Shown: in pieces, positions 23,773-32,275 of the stretch
Numbering within the stretch: the stretch's first letter is position 1
Layout of the letters: each line of letters begins with the position of its first letter
From: Streptomyces caeruleatus
Lineage (GTDB): Bacteria > Actinomycetota > Actinomycetes > Streptomycetales > Streptomycetaceae
DNA length: 64,000 bases
Assembly (NCBI RefSeq): GCF_001514235.1
Contig: NZ_KQ948939.1
Span: 115,825-179,824 of the forward strand
Reading direction: 5' to 3'
Made by a program: the position numbers and the translations under genes
The notes under the pieces: generated by a model
The model's database searches: none
Told to the model about the DNA's origin: nothing
What the model saw: the letters and a program-made list of their open reading frames with translations, nothing else

Positions 23773-24876
23773 TCAGGAGTCCAGCAGGGTTCCCGGCAGG
23801 TCGAACTGCTTGGACTTGCCCGTGGTGAGGTTCACGCGGGTCACCGTGTCCTCGGCGTAGACGAGCCAGCCCGCCGAGGTGTCGGTGAGGCTCAGGGGGC
23901 CGGTGAGACCCTTGACTCGGGCGCGGTGCAGTTCCTTGCCGGTAGTGGTGTCGATCTCCACCAGCTCGGTGTCACCGCCGGTTGCCGCAGCGACCACGAT
24001 CGACGAGTCCGTCGCCGCCACCGCGTCCACCCGGCCGCCGGCCACCGAGACCGCCGTCTCGCCGTCACCGCGGGTGAGGGTGACCTTGACCGCACCCGAC
24101 TTGGCGGAGGATCCCGAAGCCGGGGAGCCGACGATCACCGGACGTCCCGACGGGCAGGCGAGATCCTGCACGTCCAGGCCGCTCGGGACGTCGACGGAAG
24201 TGACCTTGCCGTCGGTCAGCCGTGCGGTGGAGATCTTCGTGCCGGTTCCCTGACCGGCGCCCAGGCAGACCGTGTCCGAGGCCGGGTCGGAGGCCGCCAG
24301 GGTGACGGTGCCCGGGACCTTGAGTTCGCGCGTGGTCGTCCAGTCGGCCGGTTTCCGCACCAGCACGCTGGACGCGGCGGCGCCGCTCGACGACTTGGCG
24401 TCGGGCAGCCCCGCCACCTCGGCGACCAGCGACTTCCCGGGCAGGATCCGGCGCAGCCGCTCGTCGCCCGTCACGCCGTCGAGGGTGTGGTCCTTACGGT
24501 CGACCTGGTAGCGCCGGTCCGGCTTGCCGTCCTTGCGCGGCACGGTCAACAGCCAGCGCCCGTCGGCCAGTCGGACGATGTGCGGGCTGACCGAATCGTC
24601 GTCGTCGGCCTGCTGGGGCACGACGACGAGGCTCTCGGCCCTGGCCTTGTCCGGGTTGATCCCGACGATCGTCACCAGGCCGTCGACCTTGGCGAGCGCG
24701 AACGTCGAGGAGCCCTTCCAGTCCGTGCCCAGGTCCACCCCGCCCGGCCCGGAACAGGCCGTCGTCAGCGCGGCCGTCGTGCCGAGCGCGGCGAGGAGGA
24801 GGGCCGCACGCGCCGGGCCGCCGGCCCGTCCGCGGTGCTCAGGTGTCGTGGGGGGAAGCGGCATGGGGTGGCTCAC
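23773..24876 (-). CDS. Lipoprotein with beta-propeller-like repeats, ABC operon
   Basis: The product has 367 residues from the GTG at 24876, whose GTGA overlaps the stop of the permease gene. A lipobox LTTAC follows a hydrophobic signal, so the mature protein is lipid-anchored outside. The rest is strand-rich with repeated units such as VDAVAATDSSIVVAAATGGD, TELVEIDTTTGKELHRA and GWLVYAEDTVTRVNLTTGK, typical of six- to eight-bladed propellers. It is the last gene of a four-gene coupled operon with an ATPase, a FtsX-like permease and another lipoprotein, and probably forms the outside part of the complex. Confidence 0.85.
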   Translation of the reverse strand: MSHPMPLPPTTPEHRGRAGGPARAALLLAALGTTAALTTACSGPGGVDLGTDWKGSSTFALAKVDGLVTIVGINPDKARAESLVVVPQQADDDDSVSPHIVRLADGRWLLTVPRKDGKPDRRYQVDRKDHTLDGVTGDERLRRILPGKSLVAEVAGLPDAKSSSGAAASSVLVRKPADWTTTRELKVPGTVTLAASDPASDTVCLGAGQGTGTKISTARLTDGKVTSVDVPSGLDVQDLACPSGRPVIVGSPASGSSAKSGAVKVTLTRGDGETAVSVAGGRVDAVAATDSSIVVAAATGGDTELVEIDTTTGKELHRARVKGLTGPLSLTDTSAGWLVYAEDTVTRVNLTTGKSKQFDLPGTLLDS

Positions 24877-26090
24877 CAGTCCTTCATCGCGTCTGTGGGG
24901 GACATCCTCGCGGCCCTGCGTGCCGGGGCCAGCGAACCGATCGCCACCACCAGCACCGTCAGGCCGAGAAGCAACAGCAGGGTGGCCGCGGACGGCAGCA
25001 GGACCCAGCCCTTGACGTACGGCGCCAGCTCCGCGCTGCCGCGCAACAGGGCCGCGGCACCGCCGCCGAGCAGGGCGCCCAGCACGACGCCGATCAGCGC
25101 GGCCGCGGCTCCCACCAGCGCCATCTCGGTGACCAGCATCGTCAGCACCGACCGCGTACGGAATCCGACCGCCTTGAGGATGCCGATCTCCTGGGCACGC
25201 TGCCGCGACAGCGCGCCGGTCACGGTGACCGCGCCGACGAACGCCAGCACACCGAGCACCCCGAGCAGCACCTGGCCGACCACCTTGATCATCTCCAGGA
25301 CTCCGGGCAGCGCGCTGAGCTGCTGCTGGAGGGTGACCGCCGGATAGCCCAGCTGCTGCACGGACTTCGTCACGGCCGGCACGTCCGCGGCCGTCCTCGC
25401 GACCACGGTCAGCTGGTCGTAGCCGACGGTGGACAGGTAGTTCTTCTCCTGCTCGCCGGACCGCTGGGCCGCCCACCTGACCACGGTGGAGTCGGCGGCG
25501 TACGCGGCGTCCGGGTTGTCGAGCTGCCAGGTCGGGTCGTACACGCCGACCAGACGGGCGTGGCCCGTGACCCCGGTGCCCTCGCCCTGCCGTACGAAGC
25601 GGGTGGTCTCGATCTCTATGTCCTGGCCCACCAGCTTGCCCAGGTCCGCGCCCTGGGAGGCGGCCGGGGCCACGATCTCGCCCGGCTTCAGCGGGAAGAG
25701 GTCCTTGCGTACGGACTTGGTGACCGGCGGGGTGAGGGCCGGGCGGTAGGTCGTCGCGTACAGCAGGACGGTGTCGCCCGCCTTCGTCAGCACCCCGAAC
25801 GACACCTGCGCGCGGTGCTGCACCGACTCGACGTGCGGCAGCTTCGCCAGCCGCGCCTCGGTACGGTCCGTCAGCTGCGGGGTGTCGGGCCGGTCGACGG
25901 GACGGTCGACGGTGATGCTGCGGTTGGCGCTGCTCTCCTTCACACCGGAGTCGGTGACGCCCTGCGCCCGGTCGGCGATGCCGAGCGCGCCGAGGCAGAC
26001 GGCGGCGGCGACCGAGACCAGTGCCACCAGGCCGATCAGACGGCGGCGCAGGGCGCGGACGTTGGCCAGCGCCAGACTGAAGACGTTCAT
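24873..26090 (-). CDS. FtsX/MacB-like ABC transporter permease
   Basis: The 405-residue protein has an N-terminal helix (LIGLVALVSVAAAVCLGALG), a large extracytoplasmic domain, and three C-terminal helices with the conserved FtsX-like motif around GALSRQRAQEIGILKAVGFR and a final LAPARRAARMSPTDAMKDW. Such permeases do not import solutes; they transmit mechanical work from the ATPase to outside partners or extract lipids and lipoproteins. Start ATG 26090 overlaps the ATPase stop by four bases. Confidence 0.92.
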   Translation of the reverse strand: MNVFSLALANVRALRRRLIGLVALVSVAAAVCLGALGIADRAQGVTDSGVKESSANRSITVDRPVDRPDTPQLTDRTEARLAKLPHVESVQHRAQVSFGVLTKAGDTVLLYATTYRPALTPPVTKSVRKDLFPLKPGEIVAPAASQGADLGKLVGQDIEIETTRFVRQGEGTGVTGHARLVGVYDPTWQLDNPDAAYAADSTVVRWAAQRSGEQEKNYLSTVGYDQLTVVARTAADVPAVTKSVQQLGYPAVTLQQQLSALPGVLEMIKVVGQVLLGVLGVLAFVGAVTVTGALSRQRAQEIGILKAVGFRTRSVLTMLVTEMALVGAAAALIGVVLGALLGGGAAALLRGSAELAPYVKGWVLLPSAATLLLLLGLTVLVVAIGSLAPARRAARMSPTDAMKDW

Positions 26091-26833
26091 TCGGCGCTCT
26101 CCGTCCGCGTGTTGGCCCTGGTCCGCTCGCCCGCCGGCTTCCTCTCGGCGGGCTCCTCCCGCGTGAACTCGCCCTTGTCCAGGCGGTGCACCACGTCCGC
26201 GAAGTCCGACACGGCCGGATTGTGGGTGACCAGGAGAACCGCCCGGCCCTCGTCGGCCAGTTCCCGGAACAGCCCGAGCAGCACGTCCTCGCTCTCCGAG
26301 TCGAGGTTTCCGGTGGGCTCGTCGGCCAGTACCGCGGGCGGGTCGTTGATCAGCGCCCGCGCCAGTGCCACCCGCTGCTGCTCGCCGCCGGACAGCTCAC
26401 TGGGCAGATGGTCGGCGCGTTCCGCGAGCCCGACCCGCTCCAGCAGGGTCCGGGCGCGTGCCTCGCCGTCGGCACGGCGGCCGGTGAACGGCAGGACGAC
26501 ATTGCGCAGCGCCGAGTGCTGTGGCAACAGGTTGTACGACTGGAACACGAACCCGAGCCGGGTGCGGCGCAGATCGGCCAGCGCACCGTCACCGAGGCCC
26601 GTGACGTCGGCATCCCCGACATACACCCGGCCGCTGTCCGGCGGGGTCAGCAACCCGAGGATGTGCAGGAGGGTCGTCTTCCCCGAGCCGGAGTGCCCGA
26701 CCAGGGCCGTGACCTCGCCGCCTCTCACGGCCAGCTCGACGTCGCGCAGGACATCGACCCGCCTTCCGCGCAGGGTGTAGGACTTGCCCACACCCTCGGC
26801 CCGCAGCAGTGCGTTCACCGAACTCTCGCTCAC
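26087..26833 (-). CDS. LolD/MacB-like ABC transporter ATP-binding protein
   Basis: The 248-residue protein starts with GTG at 26833, overlapping the upstream stop; the longer open frame is read-through. Walker A GHSGSGKTT, Q loop (FQSYNLLP), signature LSGGEQQR, Walker B AVLADEPTGNLDS and switch His (VTHNP) are all intact. PTGNLD is characteristic of the LolD/MacB group that pairs with FtsX-like permeases. A Glu/Arg-rich tail extends past the domain. Confidence 0.94.
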   Translation of the reverse strand: MSESSVNALLRAEGVGKSYTLRGRRVDVLRDVELAVRGGEVTALVGHSGSGKTTLLHILGLLTPPDSGRVYVGDADVTGLGDGALADLRRTRLGFVFQSYNLLPQHSALRNVVLPFTGRRADGEARARTLLERVGLAERADHLPSELSGGEQQRVALARALINDPPAVLADEPTGNLDSESEDVLLGLFRELADEGRAVLLVTHNPAVSDFADVVHRLDKGEFTREEPAERKPAGERTRANTRTESAE

Positions 26834-28548
26834 TTTCCGTTCTTCGGGGCCGGCATCCAGCCCATGGCGCCGTGCAGTTGCCGGTCCAGCGTCCACACGC
26901 CCCAGGTGGTCTTCAGGTCGCACGCGGAGTCCCCGCCGCCGACCCGGTACAGGTCGGGCAGCCCGGGACAGCCCCTGTACGGCGTGATGCCGCGCCCCAG
27001 CGCCTCCCGCAGTTGCGCGTCGAGTGCGCCACCGAGCAGCGAGTAGGCCCGCACGACCAAGGCGTAGTTGTAGAGGGAGGTGAACCGGTCCGGGTTCTGC
27101 GCCCAGCGCTCCAGGGCCTCGGCGGTGATCCAGGAAGGGATACTGTCACGCTGCCCGCTGTCGGCGAGACCGACGGCGACCGTGGCCGCCGCGACCACCC
27201 GCTCCGGGGTGTCCGGCTGCCAGGTGCCGAACCTGGGTACGGCCGTCGAGGCCCCGGCGTCGGCACAGTTGAGCGTGGTGCGCTGCCACTGGGTGGCGTT
27301 CTGCTCGGTCACGGTGTCGGGCAGCACCTGTGGGTCGGCGCACAGTTCCCGCGCCTCCTCGCTCGTGCCGCCACCCGCGGTGACCTTGCGCAGCGCGGCT
27401 CGGCTCAGCCGCTCGGGGCCTGCCTGACTGACGTCGTCGGACTTCTCCTCGCGCTCCAGGGCCGCCAACAGCCGGGAGTCCTTCCGCGACCAGTCTTCCA
27501 GCGCCCGCAGGCGTTGTACGAAGAGGGAGGCGTCCGGATTGCCGATGTAGGCGTCCGGGTCGCGTACCGTCCCGTCGTCGAGCCGTTCGCCGTCGAGCCG
27601 CTTCAGTACCGGGGCGAACACGCTCGTGGGCGAACCGGCCGCCTTCAGCACATGGACCAGTTCGTAGAGCTGCTCGTACGGCAGCGTCGCCGCGCCGTCC
27701 CGGAGCACCGGCTCCCAGACCTGACGGTTCACGTCGGGCCGCTTCCCCGCGGCCTCCTGGATCAGGGTGTAGCTGTAGGTGTCGTCGAGCCGGGTCGCCC
27801 GGGCATCGGGCGTGAGCTCGGCGAAGTCGTCGGTGCGCGGTGCGGCGCTCTGGGTGAGGCCGGCGGGGACGGGTTCGCCCAGCAACCGCAGCGCGCGGGC
27901 GAGGGCACCGGCCTCGTCCAGGGGCAGATGCTTCTTCCGCCGCGAGCCGGTCGACGTACCGGTCAACGAGCCGAGCCAGGAGGCGGTGCCGGCCCGGTCC
28001 GCGGCCGGGAGGTCGTCCAGGTGCCCGAGTGCGTCGAGCACTTCGAGGGCCGCCCAGGTGCCGCCGAGGCGGGCCGCGTCGCTGTCGTCGCCCAGGGCGG
28101 AGTCGACGTACCAGCCGCCCTTGGCCCGGAGCTTGTTCACGGCCGCGGCGTCGCTCGCGCCGAGCGCGGTACCGGCACCGGCCCGCCGCAGCGGGATCAG
28201 CCAGTCGCGGCCCCAGAGCGAGGAGGTCTCCAGCGCGTCCCCGCGCAGCGAAGCGACCTGCGCCGAGGCCACGCTCGTCTTCGGATCACGGCCCAGTTCG
28301 GACAGCGTCCGCAGTGCGAAGGACTGGGCCTGCGGGCCTGCGGGCTGTTCCCGTAGGAACGGGTGGTAGTAGTAGCCGTTCTGCTCACTGACCAGAAGGT
28401 CGAACTGCCGGGCTGCGGCGGATTCACGCTGCACGGACTCATCGGATTCAGATGTGGCTGTACATGAAGTGACGAGAGCGGCGCATATGACCGCCCCGGC
28501 AATTCGTGACGCCAGCTTTCCGCCACGCGTCACCGAATCGAATTTCAC
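26830..28548 (-). CDS. Large lipoprotein, possibly helical-repeat, first gene of the ABC operon
   Basis: The product has about 572 residues if it starts at the GTG at 28548; in-frame ATGs at 28572 and 28578 are alternatives. A start at 28659 is unlikely because it falls in the arm of the upstream terminator hairpin. A signal with lipobox LVTSC is followed by a mostly helical protein with repeated helix pairs (AQSFALRTLSELGRDPK, LGGTWAALEVLDALGHLDDL, FTSLYNYALVVRAYSLLGGA), suggesting an alpha/alpha toroid. No catalytic motif seen. It overlaps the ATPase gene by four bases and is likely the substrate-facing or partner lipoprotein of that ABC system. Confidence 0.78.
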   Translation of the reverse strand: MKFDSVTRGGKLASRIAGAVICAALVTSCTATSESDESVQRESAAARQFDLLVSEQNGYYYHPFLREQPAGPQAQSFALRTLSELGRDPKTSVASAQVASLRGDALETSSLWGRDWLIPLRRAGAGTALGASDAAAVNKLRAKGGWYVDSALGDDSDAARLGGTWAALEVLDALGHLDDLPAADRAGTASWLGSLTGTSTGSRRKKHLPLDEAGALARALRLLGEPVPAGLTQSAAPRTDDFAELTPDARATRLDDTYSYTLIQEAAGKRPDVNRQVWEPVLRDGAATLPYEQLYELVHVLKAAGSPTSVFAPVLKRLDGERLDDGTVRDPDAYIGNPDASLFVQRLRALEDWSRKDSRLLAALEREEKSDDVSQAGPERLSRAALRKVTAGGGTSEEARELCADPQVLPDTVTEQNATQWQRTTLNCADAGASTAVPRFGTWQPDTPERVVAAATVAVGLADSGQRDSIPSWITAEALERWAQNPDRFTSLYNYALVVRAYSLLGGALDAQLREALGRGITPYRGCPGLPDLYRVGGGDSACDLKTTWGVWTLDRQLHGAMGWMPAPKNGK

Positions 28549-28626
28549 CGAACGCCCCCGTGCGTCGTCCATTTCCATACTCACCGCGGTCACCGCGATA
28601 CCGAAGTGCCGGAACCGCAGCGAAAA

Positions 28627-28659
28627 GTGCCACACCGTCGGGCCCTGACGGTGTGGCAC
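28627..28659 (-). terminator. Perfect 13-bp terminator hairpin
   Basis: Arms gtgccacaccgtc (28627-28639) and gacggtgtggcac (28647-28659) pair exactly around a 7-base loop. It lies 18 bases beyond the stop of the secreted-protein gene on the minus strand and separates it from the ABC operon. Confidence 0.88.
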
Positions 28660-28676
28660 CCCTACCTACTGAGCGA

Positions 28677-29174
28677 TCACGCGGCGCCCGCGTAGGCGCA
28701 CTTCTCGCTGACCTTGATCGAGCTGGTCACCTTCGCCGAGCCGCAGCTCTTGGTCGAGACGTACGTGGTGCTCCCGCCCGGCTTCATCTGGCCGTAGGTG
28801 TCCGAGATCTTGGCGTTGGTGTTCTTCCAGCGCACCTCACCCAGGGACCGGCTCTTCATCGTGAGCGTGGCCTCGGGGTTCTTGGAGATCGTGATGGAGA
28901 CACTGACGCCGTGAGCCGCCAGTTCGGTGCGGTTCTGGATCCACTTCGCCTTGCGCGGGTTGGTCCCGGACATCTTGGTCGACGCCTTCCAGTCACAGGC
29001 GGTGACGTAGAAGCCGCAGTGCCAGGCGTTGATCGTGATCTTGTTGCCGCCCGGGATGCCCACCGAGGTGGAGGCCGAGGTGGCGTGGGCCGGCGCCGCC
29101 GTCATGACGAGGGCACCAGCCGCAACGGCGGTGGCAGCCCCGGACATCAGGCGCATACGTATGGCCTTGTTCAT
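28677..29174 (-). CDS. Secreted hypothetical protein, 165 aa
   Basis: The product has 165 residues from the ATG at 29174, preceded by GGGGAG. A Sec signal (MNKAIRMRLMSGAATAVAAG, then ALVMTAAPAHA) is cleaved after AHA. The mature part has four Cys residues (HC, TACDW, KSCGS, EKCAY), likely two disulfides, and many Lys/Ser/Thr residues. No family recognised. It has its own terminator. Confidence 0.8.
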   Translation of the reverse strand: MNKAIRMRLMSGAATAVAAGALVMTAAPAHATSASTSVGIPGGNKITINAWHCGFYVTACDWKASTKMSGTNPRKAKWIQNRTELAAHGVSVSITISKNPEATLTMKSRSLGEVRWKNTNAKISDTYGQMKPGGSTTYVSTKSCGSAKVTSSIKVSEKCAYAGAA

Positions 29175-29681
29175 TCGATTGTCTCCCCGTGAGATACCGA
29201 AAGCGGTTCCCGGGTCAGGGAACCGCCAACGCTCCGGACCTGAATCCAAGGGTCCGGTTTGGCGCTCCCAATTAATACAGGGAATCGAACGCGCAGCACA
29301 ATCCAGCCAGTCGCCGACAGGCGTGCCACATGGCACGCCCGGGATACGGAACCTGCCCCCGGCGAATTCCATCAGAGGAGTAACCGGCCGAAATCCCTTA
29401 CACAACTTTCACGCACCAACGGTGACTCGTTTGCCCGGTGAAGTCAGCTGTGAAGTCCCCCGCCTTTCAGCCACGTTGGACGAGCCTGGCCGACACCGGG
29501 CCGCCCGCTGCCGGCGGGTGGAACGCCGACGGCTTCCTGAACCCCCGCGGGCCGTTCAACGTCAAGACCGGCGCGGGAGATCGTCAAGAGCGGTCCAACG
29601 ATCGATCATGAGTTCGCCGAGCTCGGCCATGATTCAGCAACGTGAGAGTTTGGTTCGAATTTCGGGCGTACGTTCCACCCC
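29175..29681. other. 507-base gap without a convincing gene
   Basis: The gap between two divergent genes has somewhat lower GC. A short inverted repeat gcgtgccacatggcacgc is at about 29320-29337. A plus-strand frame near 29515-29610 looks faintly protein-like (GWNADGFLNPRGPFNVKTGA) and may be a gene remnant, but has no start or ribosome site. Confidence 0.5.
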
Positions 29682-30455
29682 GTGAACTCTGACAGAGCCG
29701 TCGGCGCCCAGCCGACCGTATCCGCTCACAAGCGGTTCGCCCTTGCCTCTCCTGCCCGCCGCGCACTCCTGCGGTTCGGGCTCACCGGGGCCGCAGCGCT
29801 GGGGGCCACCGCAGCCCTCGGCGCCGCTCCCGCCGCCCCCAAGCCCCCCGCGCCTTCCTCGCGCCCCCGCCCGAGTACACCCCAGGAGGCCCTGCGTGAG
29901 CTCGCCGCGGGCAACCGGCGCTGGCGCACCTTCCGTGAGCGGCACCCCGACGAGTCGCCCGCCGTGCGGCAGTCCCTGACGTCGGGGCAGCACCCGTTCG
30001 CCGTCATCCTCGGCTGCATAGACTCCCGGGTCGCGCCGGAGCTGCTCTTCGACCAGGGCCTGGGTGACCTGTTCGTCGTGCGCTCCGCCGGCGAGGTCCT
30101 GGACGAGGCGGTCCTCGGCAGCATCGCCTATGGACCGCTGGAGCTGGGGACACCGCTGATCGTGGTGCTCGGACACCAGTCGTGCGGTGCCGTGACCGCC
30201 GCCGTCAAGGCGGACCAGACCGGTGAGCGGCTGCCTGCCCACATCCAGTACCTGGCCGACCAGATAGCCCCGAACATAGACCACACCAAGGCGGGCGACG
30301 CCTGCATCGCCTCCACCATCGACGCCAACGTACGAGCCGTCCGCGCCCGCCTCGCCGCCGAGCCCGACCTCGCCGCGAGGATCGACACCGGCCAGCTGGC
30401 GGTCGTCGGCGCCCGCTACGACCTGACGACCCAGCGGGTCAACCGGGTCGTCTGA
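29682..30455 (+). CDS. Secreted beta-carbonic anhydrase
   Basis: The 257-residue protein starts with GTG at 29682. A twin-arginine-type leader (SPARRALLRFGLTGAAALGA) precedes a Pro-rich linker and a beta-carbonic anhydrase domain with zinc ligands Cys112, His165 and Cys168 and the Asp114/Arg116 dyad (GCIDSRVAPE, GHQSCGAVTAA). It interconverts carbon dioxide and bicarbonate. Export by Tat would fit a protein that folds and loads zinc in the cytosol first. A tacgtt seven bases before the GTG suggests a leaderless start. Convergent with the PIN gene. Confidence 0.93.
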   Translation: MNSDRAVGAQPTVSAHKRFALASPARRALLRFGLTGAAALGATAALGAAPAAPKPPAPSSRPRPSTPQEALRELAAGNRRWRTFRERHPDESPAVRQSLTSGQHPFAVILGCIDSRVAPELLFDQGLGDLFVVRSAGEVLDEAVLGSIAYGPLELGTPLIVVLGHQSCGAVTAAVKADQTGERLPAHIQYLADQIAPNIDHTKAGDACIASTIDANVRAVRARLAAEPDLAARIDTGQLAVVGARYDLTTQRVNRVV

Positions 30456-30475
30456 TCCCCGCGAGCACGGACCCT

Positions 30476-30517
30476 CCCCGGCATGCCCGGCGTCAGTGGA
30501 AGCCGAGCATGCCGGGG
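30476..30517. terminator. Bidirectional terminator overlapping the end of the PIN gene
   Basis: Arms ccccggcatg (30476-30485) and catgccgggg (30508-30517) form a ten-base stem with a 22-base loop. The right arm lies inside the last codons of the PIN gene, so it serves both convergent genes. Confidence 0.75.
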
Positions 30518-30891
30518 GAGTCGATGTCGACGGTGACCACACCCGGCGGATAGTTCTGCTCCCGGTCCGTGAGGAGGATCGACATCCCTGCGAACTCCGG
30601 GCGCGGCAAGGCGCAGTACAGGGCGTGGCAGGTGTCGGCGCCGCCGTATCCGTCCCTGATCATCGTGCCGACGCTGACCGCTGCCACCATGTCCAGCGGA
30701 TCGACCACGACCGAGGAGAAGGCGAGCACCCGGCGTGCGGCCTCCGCGTCCTCGGACTCCGCCTGCGTGAGGCAGGCAGCGGGAACGCGGAGGAGCTCGC
30801 CCGGGGTGCGGGCCATGTTCCCGGCGAGAAGGTTCAGCGTCTTGTGCCCGTCAGCGAGGGCACGGGTGGCGCCGGTGTCGAGAATGATCAC
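30493..30891 (-). CDS. PIN-domain toxin (VapC-like)
   Basis: The 132-residue protein begins with GTG at 30891. The PIN pattern is present: MIILDTGAT with the first acidic residue Asp5, a Glu in TQAESED (about residue 45), and GYGGADTCHALY with an Asp near residue 86; LTDREQNY supplies a fourth acidic site. PIN toxins are Mg-dependent RNases. The gene overlaps the upstream antitoxin by four bases (GTGA), the usual order of antitoxin first. The sequence is divergent from classical VapC, so the RNA target cannot be guessed. Confidence 0.8.
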   Translation of the reverse strand: MIILDTGATRALADGHKTLNLLAGNMARTPGELLRVPAACLTQAESEDAEAARRVLAFSSVVVDPLDMVAAVSVGTMIRDGYGGADTCHALYCALPRPEFAGMSILLTDREQNYPPGVVTVDIDSPGMLGFH

Positions 30892-31175
30892 GCAGCCGCT
30901 CCACGGGCCATACGCGCCTTCTCGGCAGCGATCCGGTTGATGTTGCCCAGTACGTCGGGTGCCTTGTCGAACTCCTCGTCGCTGATGTCAAGGCCGATCA
31001 CGTCACGGACGACTTGCCGGTCCGCCGCCACGCGCTCGGCGATCTGCGCCGCCGTGGGCTGCTCCGAGGCCAACTGCTCGACAAACTGCCCCAAAGTCAT
31101 GCCCCGCTCCTTGGCGACCTGCGCGAGCTGGTCGCGGGCCTGCCGGGACACCTGGATGGTCGTGTGCTCTGCCAT
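30888..31175 (-). CDS. Ribbon-helix-helix antitoxin
   Basis: The 95-residue protein starts TTIQVSRQARDQLAQVAKER, a ribbon strand followed by a helix, then GMTLGQFVEQL; this is an RHH DNA-binding domain of the VapB/CopG type. The C-terminal half is helical and acidic and would wrap the toxin. It is upstream of and overlaps the PIN gene, and would repress the operon. A separate promoter lies in the 78 bases to the ABC pseudogene. Confidence 0.82.
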   Translation of the reverse strand: MAEHTTIQVSRQARDQLAQVAKERGMTLGQFVEQLASEQPTAAQIAERVAADRQVVRDVIGLDISDEEFDKAPDVLGNINRIAAEKARMARGAAA

Positions 31176-31252
31176 GCCATCACCATAGTCGCGCTACGGC
31201 ACGGCTGGCCCGTTTCCCACCCGGCTCCCCCAAACGTGTGAGCCCCCGGTGA

Positions 31253-32081
31253 TCAAAGCCTCAGCACCAGCGTCTCCTCCGTCGTGGCCCCCGTCCCCGG
31301 CCCCACCCCGGGCCCCGCCAGCCGCGCATACGTCCCACCCCGCGCCGCCAACTCGGCATGTGTGCCGGCCTCGACCAGCCGCCCGCCGTCCACGACGAGC
31401 ACCCGGTCCGCGTCCGGCGCGAGGCTCAGGTCATGAGTGATCATGATCGTCGCACGGCCGGACATGAGGCGGCGCAACGGCTGTACACAGCTGGCGGGCG
31501 GCCACCGAGTCGAGGCCTGCCGTCGGTTCGTCGAGGACCAGGACGGGCGCGGCGCGCAGCATCGCGCGGGCGATGGTGATGCGTTTCAGCCGGCCGCCGG
31601 AGAGGGCGGCCGTGCCGGCGGCGATGTGCGTGTCGTATCCCACGGGGAGCGCCGTGATGAACTCGTGCGCCGCCGCCGCACGTGCCGCCCGCTCGATGTC
31701 CGGCTCGCTCGCGCCCGAGCGGCCGCACGCGATGTTCTCGCGGACGGTGCCGTTGAGGATCAGGGTCTCCTGGGGCAGCAGAGCGACGTTCTCGCGCAGG
31801 AACTCCAGACCCACGTCGGTCAGCGGCACTCCGTCCAGGGTGATCGCGCCGGACTCCGGGTCGTAGAAGCGGGTGATGAGCTTGGCCGTGGTCGACTTGC
31901 CCGCGCCGCTCGGGCCCGTGATGATCACCAGCTCGCCGGGTCCCGCCGTGAAGGTCAGATCGGTCAGCGTCTCGCGGGCCGCCCCCCGATAGCGGAAGGA
32001 CACCCCGTGGACCGCCAGCCACTTACGGTCCCCGCGCGTAAGCGGCCAGAAGCGCCTAAAGGCCGTACGCACTTCCCTCAT
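31253..32081 (-). pseudogene. ABC exporter remnant: transmembrane domain deleted and frameshifted
   Basis: The first 20-odd residues (MREVRTAFRRFWPLTRGDRK) are those of an exporter-type ABC protein just before its membrane domain, but the sequence then jumps to the nucleotide-binding domain (VHGVSFRYRGAARETLTDLT, Walker A GPSGAGKST, signature ALSGGRLKR, Walker B VLVLDEPTAGLD). About 300 residues of membrane helices are missing. Near 31450-31480 the frame shifts: the chain continues in another frame with RLMSGRATIMITHDLSLAPD, the His-switch region. Both lesions mean no working transporter can be made. Confidence 0.88.
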
Positions 32082-32127
32082 GCCAAAGTCCCTTTCCCGG
32101 ACATCACGAATTCCCGGACATGACGGA

Positions 32128-32166
32128 GGCGGGGCCCCGGAGCCCGAGTGCTCCGGTGACCCCGCC
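32128..32166 (-). terminator. Hairpin ending the DUF2993/Lys-rich peptide operon
   Basis: ggcgggg (32128-32134) pairs with ccccgcc (32160-32166) and, inside, ccggag (32138-32143) with ctccgg (32151-32156). It follows the stop of the 31-aa gene by 14 bases on the minus strand. Confidence 0.75.
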
Positions 32167-32179
32167 TCGTCCGTCTACG

Positions 32180-32275
32180 TCAGCCCTTGTGCGCGACCGG
32201 GCGGCGCTTCGGGGCGGCGCCCTTCTTCGGCTTGGCGGGAGCCTTCTGCTTCTTGGCGGCCGGGGCGCCGGTCAT
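32180..32275 (-). CDS. 31-aa Lys/Ala/Pro-rich basic peptide
   Basis: The ATG at 32275 directly follows the TAG of the DUF2993 gene (TAGATG), with GGGA five bases upstream of the ATG. The peptide is MTGAPAAKKQKAPAKPKKGA followed by APKRRPVAHKG: 10 Lys/Arg in 31 residues, like histone H1 tails. It may bind nucleic acid, polyphosphate or ribosomes; no function known. Re-initiation from the upstream stop is the likely translation route. The terminator just after it supports a defined gene end. Confidence 0.65.
   Translation of the reverse strand: MTGAPAAKKQKAPAKPKKGAAPKRRPVAHKG

Noticed and set aside
29515..29612. Short protein-like frame (GWNADGFLNPRGPFNV) before the carbonic anhydrase gene
   Set aside because: No start codon or ribosome site; too short to identify even as a pseudogene.
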